This document shows, one piece after another, positions 55,066 to 64,000 of a stretch of DNA of 64,000 bases (the stretch's first letter is position 1; every line of letters starts with the position of its first letter). The notes beneath the pieces are model-generated. The model saw only the letters and a program-made list of their open reading frames with translations. It ran no database searches and was not told where the DNA came from. Origin of the DNA: Ancistrus triradiatus (taxonomy: Eukaryota > Chordata > Actinopteri > Siluriformes > Loricariidae); contig JAJAGP010000210.1 of assembly GCA_025084515.1 (NCBI GenBank), positions 532,359 through 596,358 of the forward strand, given 5' to 3'. Made by a program: the position numbers and the translations under genes.

Positions 55066-55262
55066 TATCGACTATACAAAATAAAACATGTTCACTGATT
55101 GGATACTGAACGAGAAGAGCAGGTCTCGACAACAATCTCCTATCCCACCTTACCTTGAGACTGAGACAAGACTGAATCCAAATGATGTTGAGACCGACAT
55201 GAGACCGAGACTGCTCGTTTATGGTCTCGAGACTGAGACCAGATTTGAATACTACTACAAGG
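54788..55262. repeat. GAGACC/GAGTC-rich repeat around an (AT)n run
   Basis: The left half has TTAAGACCGCTAGAGCCGAG and CAAGACCAAGACTGAGAC; the right half has GAGACCGACATGAGACCGAG and GGTCTCGAGACTGAGACCAG. An (AT)n run lies between them (55011-55069). Short ends TTGTAGT and its inverse (ACTACAAG) suggest a MITE. Such repeats occur in other fish genomes. Confidence 0.55.
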
Positions 55263-56141
55263 CCGAAGTGTAATTAAATAACTAATGTGGTTTATCAGTT
55301 ATGTGGTTATTACTCTTATTATGACAATCTCATAGTCATTATATGAAAGGAATGCCATTTATGTCCACAGTATTATTACAATCAGTATTACTTTTAATGC
55401 CCTTTGTCAATCAGTAATATTTTTTTGTCCATTGAAATTTTAACTGGCCATGCCTTAGTGATGGGAGGCTTGTCAGGGGATCATCTCCAACATTGCAACG
55501 GGACCTCTGGCAGCCCTGCAATAGACTGCCATCCCTTTCTGTGTGATAAGCAGCATAAACCTGATCAGGAGAAATGGGGTTAAAATGTATTGCTGTGTTG
55601 GTAGAAGGTTAAGCCACTGACTACTGTGACACACCCCTTATTCAGTAAAATCAGATAAGGTTTAAAACAAGTGGAGCTGAAATGAAACCATTTAGAAGTA
55701 AATATTGTTTCCCCATACAGTAAGGAGAATGACTAGGAAGGAAAATAAAATAAGAATCATAGTCGATAGTTTGCAGACAGTAGCAGCATTTGGTTATGAC
55801 CAAGTCTCCAAACCTACAGTGTGTCTACTCCGTTTCTACAAAATATTGCAATAGACCTAACAAGAAAAATAAGATCTGGAGATAAATAATATCTGGAGCA
55901 AATAAACTTTAAACTTGATCTGGATTGTGTGGTAAAATGATACAAACATTCAGGGTGGGTTTTGTGCAAAACAATGACTGAAAAAGATATACTGTACGTA
56001 CATTAAAAGAACCTAATGTCCAATATAAAGTAACATGGAAGCTCTTCTGTGGGGTTGTTTGTCGTCTTAAAAAACATGGGAACATGTTTATTATAGGACT
56101 CCAATTTATATATAAATAATTCATTATACTTTTGCTCACAG
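55263..56141. other. flvcr2 intron 4, 3' part: nothing recognised
   Basis: AT-rich sequence without recognisable repeats or coding motifs. Confidence 0.4.
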
Positions 56142-56245
56142 GGGGAAGAGGTGAATGCAGGAAGAATTGGGCTAACTCTAGTTATCTCTGGTATGTTGGG
56201 GTCCCTCATTTGTGGCATCTGGTTGGACAAAACAAAGACCTACAA
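56142..56245 (+). CDS. flvcr2: flvcr2 exon 5: TM8
   Basis: Acceptor TTTTGCTCACAG|GGGGAA and donor CTACAA|GTATGC. It encodes GEEVNAGRIGLTLVISGMLG, then SLICGIWLDKTKTY (residues 292-325). The exit is phase 2; the next Lys codon is split. GEEVNAGRIGL is a hallmark of FLVCR proteins. Confidence 0.94.
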
Positions 56246-56711
56246 GTATGCAAATTGTTACCTTTATTTTTACACTTCTTTTAACTATGACATTTACATT
56301 TCAAATATGTGGTTACTGCAGGCTCCACATTTCTTGAATGCAGCCGTGTGCAAAAAAGTTAATAAGCTTTTTGAGACTGAATGAACCTGCTGTTCCTCTT
56401 AATCTCTGGAAAATGTAAAAGGATTTGCTCAAACAATAAGGGAGGGAGGGAGCTGTAAAATTCCTTCACACATATTTTGCATTTCCAGACTTTGCAGGCA
56501 TTACCACAGGAACAAAAGATTTCTTTAAGCTTCACATACTTTACATATTTGATTATAACCTATTTATATTGGTTTTCCACTTTCAGTTCTTTTTAATTTT
56601 ACTACTAAAAACATATGTGTACCCTTTGTAGTGCCAAGGAAAATATAGGAAGTGACTGCTTTAAATGGTTTTTAAGCTTGTTGTGGGTGGAACAAATTTG
56701 AGAAATAAATG

Positions 56712-56832
56712 GTTAGCGCTGTCGCCTAACAGCTCCAGAGATCCCTGGTTCCATCACGTCCTGTGACTGCCTGTGTGGATTTTGCATGTTCTCCCTGGCA
56801 CTGATACTGACATGACATAAATAAATCAATTT
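56712..56832 (+). repeat. R1 repeat fragment
   Basis: GTTAGCGCTGTCGCCTAACA, CTCCAGAGATCCCTGGTTCC and GTGTGGATTTTGCATGTTCT. The middle is deleted before an AATAAATCAAT tail. Confidence 0.6.
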
Positions 56833-56893
56833 AATCAACTGTTGTTGCGCTGTGCCTTATCTGATCCTCTTAATTAACTTGCTGTCTATTATA

Positions 56894-57629
56894 CAGTCTA
56901 AACTCGTTATCACGCCCACATCTGTTTCATGGCTATTTTTGGCGAGAGGTGAGTTTGGCCACTTAATGAGGATGGATGATTGTTTCTGTGAGTCATTATA
57001 ACTATGTTCACTCCCCCCCCATCTTGGTTATGCCACCGTTTGGTACAAATAACACAGAAAAATTACATTTTTTAAGGTTATTCTGGCTACTGCACATGCA
57101 TATCCCGCCACTACAATGGGGCCAAGACTTGCTGCCCCCTCTCAGACACATTTACTAATATGCCGATTGGTCCTTTCTAATGACAGAGCGGGGCTTCTGT
57201 ACTACAGTCCCATACAATTTCAATCATTACATTACAAGGACCCAACAATGGCAGCTTGGCAGAGGTGGGATTTGAACCCTGGACCATGGTCCATAGTCCA
57301 GTACCTTGACCGCTAGGCTACCACAGTCCAATCAGTGACCAGTCTCCTACTTGTATAATGTCTATGATAACAGACAGGGACTGTACATCATCCGGCGTTG
57401 CAACTTTAAAGTACGATTCAACTGATTGGATTACCAACTGTCCAAAACATGGTGGCTTAGCAGGGTAGAATTTCATTACTGGCAGGACATTTGTCACATT
57501 TTAAACTGGCCGAGGACGAGAGGTGAGGTTGGTGGCTTTTCAAGGTAAAATGCATGGAGGGAAATCAGTCCTGCCATCACAGGTCTTGAGAAATAAGGTT
57601 TCCGAGATAACAGGGTTAGTCTTGACATT
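56894..57629 (+). mobile_element. Non-autonomous DNA element family G, copy 1
   Basis: It begins after TA with CAGTCTAAACTCGTTATCAC and contains TTTTTGGCGAGAGGTGAGTT. It ends near GTTTCCGAGATAACAGGGTT, where the terminus is replaced by a chromovirus LTR at 57630. A SINE A copy sits inside. It matches copy 2 at 59789-60538. Confidence 0.7.
57232..57335 (-). repeat. SINE family A fragment, inverted
   Basis: GACCCAACAATGGCAGCTTG, GGATTTGAACCCTGGACC and GACCGCTAGGCTACCACAG are the reverse complement of the family A head. Confidence 0.75.
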
Positions 57630-57934
57630 TGTCACGCTACCCGGCCGCGCCTGCCGTATCTGCCGTCCCCCGGACCAATCAGGGGACCTCACGGCGATCG
57701 CACTGATCGCCTCCAGCTGTGAGGTCCCCTACTTAAACACGGACGGTTGAGACGGTAGACGCGGATCATTGACGTCACCGCTCCCGTATGTTTCTCGTCC
57801 GTCCTCGCGTCCCTAACGCGCCTCCTAGGTTGGTTACCTTTTATGTTTCATTTCCCGTGTATTCTCCCTAATAAACCCATGTTTTGTTCAGTTCAACCTG
57901 CGTTCGTCTCCTCCCCTCGCCCTCGCCCGTTACA
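57630..57934 (+). repeat. LTR of a second chromovirus
   Basis: 305 bp with the same style of ends as the first element (TGTCACGCTA at the start, CGTTACA at the end). It has a TATA-like CTTAAAC at 57732-57738 and AATAAA at 57870-57875. Overall sequence differs from the 280 bp LTR, so it is a separate family. It is the 5' LTR of a truncated copy; no 3' LTR is present. Confidence 0.85.
57761..57770 (+). promoter_or_regulatory. Predicted RNA 5' end of the second chromovirus
   Basis: GCGGATCATT lies about 29 bases after the TATA-like box and is the exact reverse complement of 57936-57945, just inside the LTR. Confidence 0.6.
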
Positions 57935-57935
57935 G

Positions 57936-57945
57936 AATGATCCGC
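57936..57945 (+). other. Predicted self-complementary primer binding site
   Basis: AATGATCCGC starts one base after the LTR and pairs with 57761-57770 at 10 of 10 positions. The gag ATG follows at 57951, the same compact layout as in the element at 44986. Confidence 0.65.
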
Positions 57946-57950
57946 CTGTA

Positions 57951-58181
57951 ATGGAGACGGCAGGTTCACGTGACGTTTTGTTTTCCCTCGGCTGTTTCTG
58001 CGGCGATCCTGCCTCCTGCTGGCCATTTGTGGTGCAGTGCAGGTCATACTTTCATGTTTTCCCTTTTGACTCGGAGTTTGAAAAGGTTTCCGTTTTGTTT
58101 CTCCACCTGGGGGGTGAAGCCCTGGTTTGGGCCACCCACATGTGGCCGGTGCTCCGGACGGGTACCATAGACCTCTTCCTG
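57951..58181 (+). pseudogene. Partial gag of the second chromovirus
   Basis: The frame begins METAGSRDVL, like the METAASG start of the other element. It soon reads VVQCRSYFHVFPFDSEFEKV and LFLHLGGEALVWA, matching the capsid segment of Ty3/gypsy gag. The region between start and capsid is shorter than in the other element, pointing to an internal deletion. It ends where Tc1-like family C sequence begins; nothing of pol remains. Confidence 0.75.
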
Positions 58182-58651
58182 GATGAAGGTGTTTAATATT
58201 AAGGGAGGGAAAAAAAACTTTCCAGACTGATAGATCTCAATTACTTTCTTTCTCAATTGTTCCTGAATTTCTTTGGATCTAGGCATGATGTGTAGCTTTT
58301 AAAGATCTTTTGGTGTACTTCACTTTGTCAGGCAGGTCCTATTTAAGTGATGTCCAGGTGTGCCAATAATCAGGCGTAGGTGTGGCTAGAGACAGTGAAC
58401 TCAGGTGTGATAAACCATAGTTATGTTTTAACAAGGGGGTGGGAAACCATTTTTTCACACAGGGCCATGTAGGTTTGGATTTTTTCTCCATTAATAATGA
58501 ACATCTTCATTTAAAAACTACATTTTGTGTTTATTTGTGTTGTCTTTGATTAATATTTAAATTGGTTTGATGTTCCGAAACACTTAAGTGTGACAAACAT
58601 GCAAATAAATAGGAAATCAGGAAGGGAGCAAACACTTTTTCACACCACTGT

Positions 58652-58654
<3 letters not shown>
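58182..58654 (-). mobile_element. Tc1-like element family C, one end
   Basis: ATGAAGGTGTTTAATATTAA begins the match to 35226-36196. It ends in CAAACACTTTTTCACACCAC then TG at the TA-flanked terminus. The transposase region is missing. Confidence 0.8.
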
Positions 58655-58682
<28 letters not shown>

Positions 58683-58684
<2 letters not shown>

Positions 58685-58765
58685 CACACTGATCATCCGT
58701 AATATTAAAACCACCTCCTTGTTTCTACAGTCATTGTCTATTTCTCAGATCCACTTACCATATAA
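58683..58765. mobile_element. Family F MITE fragment
   Basis: GCACACTGATCATCCGTAAT then ATTAAAACCACC is the inverse of the family F terminus at 43575-43603. It is cut short near 58765, about 125 bp before exon 6. Confidence 0.6.
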
Positions 58766-58889
58766 GTGCACTTTTGTTATACAATTACACATATTATACA
58801 ATTATAATTGTGTGTGTGTGTGTGTGTGTGGATATGGAGAGACAGAGAGAGACACACACATCATAAACATTAACTTTTTTTCCCTCCAG

Positions 58890-59000
58890 GCAGACCACAC
58901 TTGCTGTATATCTCCTGAGCTTTGTAGGAATGATTGTCTATTCCTTCACTCTTGACTTGGGTCATCTCTGGGTAGTCTTCATTACATCAGCAGCATTAGG
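58890..59000 (+). CDS. flvcr2: flvcr2 exon 6: TM9-TM10 start
   Basis: Acceptor TTTTCCCTCCAG|GCAGAC and donor TTAGG|GTAAGA. It completes the split Lys, then encodes QTTLAVYLLSFVGMIVYSFT and LDLGHLWVVFITSAAL (residues 327-362). The exit is phase 2. LGHLWVVFIT favours FLVCR2 over FLVCR1. Confidence 0.93.
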
Positions 59001-59518
59001 GTAAGAGCTGTTATACTGTTTACAGCAATACATTACCATTAGCATGGCTGAGTTTAAAGTACGGAAACAACTCTCAGACACTGTCAATCATTACCAGACA
59101 CTAGTGATGATTTACTTTCATATTGAATTCATACTGAAACGTATGATACGACTGAAAATGGTATGTGCAAGAAATAATATTTATGTAGCTTCTTTTTATG
59201 TATTTATTTTGCTCCATTTATTTATGACACCATAATACAGGTGCATATAGACCACAGCAATAATTTACAGGTACACCTGATACTTCTTTTGGACAAATTG
59301 GAAATTAGAGTATGACAGACTAGATGGGAAGTGAATTTCAGGACAGTTTACTCCCTCATTTAAGACTGAGTAATGCTATGATATAATATTGATATCAACA
59401 TTATAATCAGAGACAGTTAGTTGAAATGTACATGCATTGTTAGTTACTTTGGAACAAATGAATTCTCCATGTTCATGTTAGTCTATATTAATTATAAGTT
59501 TTTGTCTGTTGGCCACAG

Positions 59519-59624
59519 ATTCTTTATGACGGGTTATCTGCCTCTGGGCTTTGAGTTTGCGGTGGAGTTGACATATCCAGAGTCCGAGGGAACATCCTCG
59601 GGTCTGCTCAACTGCTCAGCACAG
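59519..59624 (+). CDS. flvcr2: flvcr2 exon 7: TM10-TM11
   Basis: Acceptor TTGGCCACAG|ATTCTT and donor CACAG|GTAAAC. It encodes FFMTGYLPLGFEFAVELTYP, ESEGTSSGLLNCSAQ (residues 364-398). This block is among the most conserved in the family. The last Gln (SAQ) matches a cavity residue in FLVCR structures. The exit is phase 0. Confidence 0.95.
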
Positions 59625-59788
59625 GTAAACTGAGATCTGAGCAACTGGGCATGGGAGATCATTAAGGGGTTTTGGTACAGTTATGGGGTTTGGATGCAAT
59701 GTTTATAGGTGAAAGTTCTTTGTTTCAGTTATAATGTTAGCTACGTTAGTATAATGATATGTAAGAAATGTATTAGATCAAATGAATA

Positions 59789-60538
59789 CAGTCTAAACTC
59801 ACAAGTTATCTCGTCCAGGTCTGTTTCACAGCTATTTTTGGTGAGAGGAGAGTTTGGCCACTTAATGAGGTTGCAAAAAACTAGACAAACTGACATTCAT
59901 ACCTGATGATGACGTTACATCAGCAGCAGCCCTCATGATCGTAACAACACATTTACAAAACACATTTATACAATGTGCATAAACATGTACGTACATGTAC
60001 AGTTTCTATTCATTTACCCGAATTTGAGAAACAGTCTGTCATTGATGATTGTTTCTGTGACGTGAACCGCATGAAGTCCAGTCTGCGATGAATAACAGAC
60101 AGGGGCTGTACATCATCCGCCGTTGCAACTTCTGATTGTTTAAAATAGTGTACCAGAGTGTCAGTCACATGTCGTATGCTTTAGGCCAACTAAAAGACTG
60201 ATGGTGAAATGAACACATCAGTGGGGCAATAACAATTAGCAGCGGGCCATCAGCAGAGTGAGCAGATGTGCTGCCAGCTGAGGAGAGAACAGGGGAGGTA
60301 ACCCTGTCAGCAGGATTAAAGTGACACCTATTGACCGGCAACTGAAAACTTGGAGACTTTGATGGGGTTAGAAATTCATTGCTGGCAAGACATTTGTCAC
60401 ATTTCAGGGATGGCAAGGGCGAGAGCCAAGGTTGGCGGCTTCAAGGTAAAGTGCATGGAGGGAAATCCGCCCTGAAATCACAGTTGGCGAGAGATGAGGT
60501 TGGCGAGATAACGGGGGGTGAGATAAAAAGTTAGACTG
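59789..60538 (+). mobile_element. Non-autonomous DNA element family G, copy 2, both ends
   Basis: The left end after TA is CAGTCTAAACTCACAAGTTA and the right end is GAGATAAAAAGTTAGACTG before TA, imperfect inverted repeats. The body matches copy 1 (GTGCATGGAGGGAAATC, GACAGGGGCTGTACATCATC). No coding region is seen. Confidence 0.75.
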
Positions 60539-60540
60539 TA

Positions 60541-61060
60541 ATATATTTGGAAGTACTCTGACTTAATTGAACTCAGCTCTAGAATAGCATGTTAGTTGGT
60601 ATAGACTAGTCTGCAAATACATTGGCTGGTATGTACTTGGTTTGTCTCTGTCTTTTGTGGAGAGATTATGTTTAAAACTTTTTTTTTATGTTTAGAACTT
60701 TTGTGTACAAAAGAGGTTGCCATGAGGTTGTTCCATAACTCAAGTGCGGACAATGAACATGTATTGAAGCTTTTAATACGAGAGAATTTTACTTTGTAAT
60801 GTGCAATTGTCAACCTTTTTGACCTGTTATAATTTATATATGGTGTATTAGAGAGTGGGTAGAAAAGGGGGCTTGTGAATAAAATTTTATACCACATGCA
60901 TTGAGGTGGTAGAAATAATTGGTGAGGACAACATAATTGCATTTTCTAAGGCCTTATAGATAGATTATTTCTGAGATATTGTGAAACACAAGTCCTTACA
61001 AGAGTAGCACTGTACATACTTAAAGATTAAACCTCATTCATTATCTGCTATTCTGTGCAG
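60541..61060. other. flvcr2 intron 7, 3' part: nothing recognised
   Basis: AT-rich sequence leading to the exon 8 acceptor. Confidence 0.4.
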
Positions 61061-61172
61061 GTGTTTGGAATCATATTCACGATCTGTCAAGGAAAGATAA
61101 TTGACAATTACAGCACACAAGCTGGAAACATCTTCCTCTGTGCTTTCCTCCTTTTAGGTACCATCATAACAG
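61061..61172 (+). CDS. flvcr2: flvcr2 exon 8: TM11-TM12
   Basis: Acceptor TATTCTGTGCAG|GTGTTT and donor AACAG|GTAAAT. It encodes VFGIIFTICQGKIIDNYSTQ, AGNIFLCAFLLLGTIIT (residues 399-435). The exit is phase 1. Confidence 0.93.
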
Positions 61173-61401
61173 GTAAATTGCTAAAAATCATCCACCACAG
61201 ACACAATTTCTTATGACATAAAATAATCGGTGAGAACCAGACAGTCTAATTAAGCTGTCACAAAGGACATAAAAAGCTTAAAAGCAACACCCCTCCTTGA
61301 CACCTATGCAGAGACATGGTTTAAAACAGGGGCCTTTCTAGACTGCTTGTTGTACTGGGGCACACAGAATGTAGAGGGGCACAGTTGTACCCCTCTGCGT
61401 G

Positions 61402-61720
61402 TCATAAGGGCATAAATTTGCATAAAAAGTAAGCCTGTTTAACACTAAGTGATTTAATACTAAAGTGGCCAATATTACATATTAGTGTAATACACAGCAT
61501 TTCGTTTGAATTAAGGACAGGACTTTGACTTGGCCATTCCAAAACTTGAACTTTATTCTTCTTTAACCATTCTTTGGTAGAACGACTTGTGTACTTAGGG
61601 TCGTTGTTTTGCTGCATGACCCACCTTCTCTTGAGATTCAGTTCATGGACAGATGTCCTGACATTTTCCTTTAGAACTCTCTGATATAATTCAGAATTCA
61701 TTGTTCCATCAATGATGAAG
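61402..61720 (-). mobile_element. Tc1-like transposase fragment (family B-like)
   Basis: The minus strand encodes LKRRWVMQQNNDPKYTSRST and KEWLKKNKVQVLEWPSQSP, the second-Asp to Glu part of a Tc1 catalytic domain. It aligns with the decayed region near 9195-9400 of the full family B copy. No termini are seen. Confidence 0.75.
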
Positions 61721-62061
61721 AAAGGTATAAAGAAATGTTTGAGGGTATACCACCGAGAAGAGTGTTAGGTTTTTGGTATAGCCCTGATTTGTGAGGAATG
61801 GGTTTGGAATGATTTATATGAATTGTTTACTAGGATATTAGGAACAGTGTGCTATGTTAGCACTGCTAGCAGGCTGGTTTGTGTACAGTACAGGACATGT
61901 TAACAGCCTTGTTCACTATCTTTAAAAATAAAAATCACAACCCTTTGTGTGTTATACATTCGGTTTGTAAAATACCTACAATTGTCAATACGAGTTGTAA
62001 TAACATTCCAGACGCGTCATCCACTCGTTATGAGTAGGCACAATATGAAATGTGAGGATGT

Positions 62062-62074
62062 CGCCCTCTAGTGG
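62062..62074 (-). promoter_or_regulatory. CTCF-like motif in flvcr2 intron 8
   Basis: The minus strand reads CCACTAGAGGGCG, which fits the core CTCF consensus CCASYAGRKGGCR at every position. Similar strings are carried by some fish repeats, so binding is uncertain. Confidence 0.4.
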
Positions 62075-62219
62075 TTGACCGGAAAGCAAATAAATCCTTC
62101 TTGTTTAGGATTGCGTTGAAGTGCATGTAGAAGTAATAAACACGTACAAAGTAGTATTTGAAATATTTTGGAAATTAATTAGCTTTTGTTTGCCCTGTGT
62201 TACTGATTGATATTCACAG

Positions 62220-62275
62220 TTTTTATAAAGGCAGACCTACGGCGACAGAAGACTAACGAGAAGGCGGAGATGGCT
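62220..62275 (+). CDS. flvcr2: flvcr2 exon 9: end of TM12 and cytoplasmic tail
   Basis: Acceptor GATATTCACAG|TTTTTA and donor GGCT|GTAAGT. It completes Val436, then encodes FIKADLRRQKTNEKAEMA (437-454). IKADLRRQ is the conserved end of the last helix in FLVCR2. Confidence 0.92.
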
Positions 62276-62459
62276 GTAAGTGTCCGTTTAGCTAAACTAC
62301 TGTATTTCAGACTGAATTAGGTCAAGTTCTCAAACTTTTTCTGCAGTGGGAGACATGCTGGTTCTCTGCTTATTCTTAACTACGCATTAAGTATGTTTTA
62401 TCTATGAACATTTAAGATTTATTTGTTAATCTGATAACCTCTTTTTACTGTTTGTTCAG

Positions 62460-62516
62460 AAACAATCTGGAAACCAGGAAGATGAAATCTCACCAGTCAA
62501 AGAGACCAAGCTATAG
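62460..62516 (+). CDS. flvcr2: flvcr2 exon 10: C terminus
   Basis: Acceptor TGTTTGTTCAG|AAACAA. It encodes KQSGNQEDEISPVKETKL and TAG at 62514-62516 (residues 455-472). The acidic, Lys-rich tail is poorly conserved in the family; it is accepted because of the phase-0 junction and the strong polypyrimidine tract. Confidence 0.82.
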   Translation, partial: KQSGNQEDEISPVKETKL

Positions 62517-62549
62517 AAAGTAATATTGTTACAACAGCAAAAGGGCAAT

Positions 62550-62555
62550 AATAAA
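62550..62555 (+). terminator. flvcr2: Polyadenylation signal for flvcr2
   Basis: AATAAA lies 34 bases after the stop codon. A second AATAAA at 62907-62912 could give a longer 3' UTR. Confidence 0.55.
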
Positions 62556-62599
62556 GAATCAAACCCAAACAACAGCATACAAGGTGTCTCTCATAAGTG

Positions 62600-63339
62600 A
62601 AAAGATTTATCATAAATCTGATGTGTGCAACACTGCATTTGTGTAAACACACTGACATTTTAAGCATGTCACTGGCTGGTGAATGTGCTAGTTTCAGTAA
62701 AGGATATATGCAGAAATCACAGACAACGAGTTTATTTTGCTGTTTTTAACATAGAAATGAGTTTTACAAATGCATGTACATCAAAGTTAAGAAAGGTGAA
62801 AAAAAATGTTTCACAGTTAGGTTTCTCTAATAACCAATTAATATGTATTGCCTTTAGGACAGTGAAGTAATTGCTGCTGAAAATGGGGTTTTGTAGTCCT
62901 GTGAATAATAAATTATTAATAGTCATTTTAAGCAGTAATTGTCATTTGCTTCAATGGTAATAACTAACTTATATTTTCAAATCAATTTATTGGTACCTTG
63001 TTTTGCAGAAAAGTATAAATTCTTCCAAAAACAGTGCATTATGTCCAAAGTTTAATAGTGATGTATGAAAACATGGTTCCACCATTGAATAGGTTTTGGA
63101 CGTTTAGGGTTACTCACAATGTGTGGACTTTAAAGAGAACTTGGATTGGAGGGAATTTACAAGTGTATACACAATATTTCCAAATGTATGTAGCTTCTAA
63201 GTAGTGATCTATGTTTTGTAGCCACACACTTAATACAGCATGGAACATACAGGCATGGAATCTTCACAGACAAACAGTGGCAGTAGAATGGATTTTACTT
63301 AACACCCCAGTTAAGCCCAATAGAACACTTACATGTATG
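62600..63339. other. Downstream flank of flvcr2
   Basis: AT-rich sequence, probably partly 3' UTR if the distal polyadenylation signal is used. No gene or repeat is recognised. Confidence 0.4.
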
Positions 63340-63500
63340 TACATTACATTTAGTCATTTAGCAGATGCTCTTACCCAGAGCGATTTACAAGTCATATAAT
63401 CATAGTCAAAGCAGTTGTGGGTAAAGGGCCTTGCTCAGGAACCCCACAGTGGCAAACTGGCAGAGGTGGGGATTTGATCTGAGCCTCCACAGTCCATAGG
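63340..63500 (-). repeat. tRNA-derived SINE family A, inverted
   Basis: TTTAGCAGATGCTCTTACCC, CAGAGCGATTTACAAGTC and GGCAAACTGGCAGAGGTGGG are the reverse complement of the family A 3' part; the head is lost. Confidence 0.75.
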
Positions 63501-63539
63501 TTTCCAGTTCCTCAAAGAAATGGTTTGCCTTTGTCGATG

Positions 63540-64000
63540 GAGAACATGGTTGGCCCGTATTTTTCGGGCCATAAAGCGCACCAGGTTATAAGACACAATA
63601 TCAATGATCGGCTGCTAACGGATCTATTTTCATACATAAAGCGCACTGGGTTATAAGACGCATTAAATGAAACAAAACTCTTATGTTCCGTCGGAAACTC
63701 AGTTTGGTCTTTACCTGGCGCAGGGCGTCTTCTTGCTTCCTCCACTTCCGTACCATTGATTCGTTAATGATGAATTCTCTCGCAGCTGCTCTATGTCCAT
63801 GTTGTACTGCGTGACTGATAGCGTTGAGTTTGAAATCCGCTTTGAAAATGAATGAATGAATGCACGTACCCTAATGCTGAAGCACATACCGTATTACTCC
63901 GCCATGCTGCGCACTACGGTGGCCGTGAGCTTCGTAACCTACCAAGGCCGTGCTAAAACATTTTGACAGATTTATGAGCACCGTGTACCATCTACAATCG
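63540..64000 (-). mobile_element. pogo/CENP-B-type DNA transposon remnant, runs off window
   Basis: It begins near CCGTATTTTTCGGGCCATAA then AGCGCACCAGGTTATAAGAC, a terminal motif of a common fish element; ATAAAGCGCACTGGGTTATA repeats 60 bp later. The minus strand encodes a CENP-B-like helix-turn-helix. The other end lies beyond 64000. Confidence 0.6.
63685..63846 (-). pseudogene. pogo-type transposase remnant, CENP-B-like HTH
   Basis: The minus-strand frame reads FKADFKLNAISHAVQHGHRA, AAREFIINESMVRKWRKQED, then ALRQVKTKLSFRRN. This matches the N-terminal helix-turn-helix of pogo/Tigger transposases and their domesticated relatives, which bind the transposon end. The frame is open over more than 50 residues, but the sequence then passes into the terminal repeat without a CENP-B second domain or DDE domain. 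It is a deleted copy. Confidence 0.65.

Overview
The window is teleost fish genomic DNA. It has intron-containing vertebrate genes, many Tc1/mariner-type DNA transposons ending at TA dinucleotides, two tRNA-derived SINE families, long GT/CA microsatellites and vertebrate-type chromovirus (Ty3/gypsy) LTR elements. The repeat mix resembles otophysan fishes (catfish, characin and knifefish lineages), but that is an impression from repeat style, not a placement.

Two protein-coding genes are supported, arranged head to head. On the minus strand near the left edge is gdf3 (also called dvr1 or Vg1), a two-exon TGF-beta family ligand: exon 1 at 3283-3022 and exon 2 at 1688-853, 365 residues, with signal peptide, furin site and seven-cysteine mature domain. 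On the plus strand is flvcr2, a 12-TM major facilitator (choline transporter family), with ten coding exons from 37781 to 62516 and 472 residues. Every junction has GT/AG signals and the reading phase is kept throughout, so both genes look intact.

The 34.5 kb between the two first exons has no gene I can recognise. It holds decayed Tc1-like elements, SINEs, an 817 bp interrupted ATT array, a degenerate tandem array near 28 kb, a CpG-rich patch near 18.6 kb beside a hAT-like zinc-finger remnant, and several kilobases of apparently unique sequence around 21.3-24.1 kb.

The flvcr2 introns are heavily colonised. Intron 1 (12.7 kb) carries a dense nest of Tc1-like elements and one nearly full-length chromovirus (44986-49910) with 280 bp LTRs that differ at 7 sites, a GTATG target duplication, gag, protease, RT, RNase H, integrase and chromodomain. 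It is inactivated by one frameshift and two stop codons. Intron 5 carries an LTR plus partial gag of a second chromovirus, cut off by a Tc1-like fragment. In both elements the predicted RNA 5' end, about 30 bp after a TATA-like box, is complementary to the sequence just inside the 5' LTR. This suggests that both self-prime reverse transcription rather than using a tRNA; it is the most interesting observation here.

The right edge enters a pogo/CENP-B-type transposon remnant that runs off the window.
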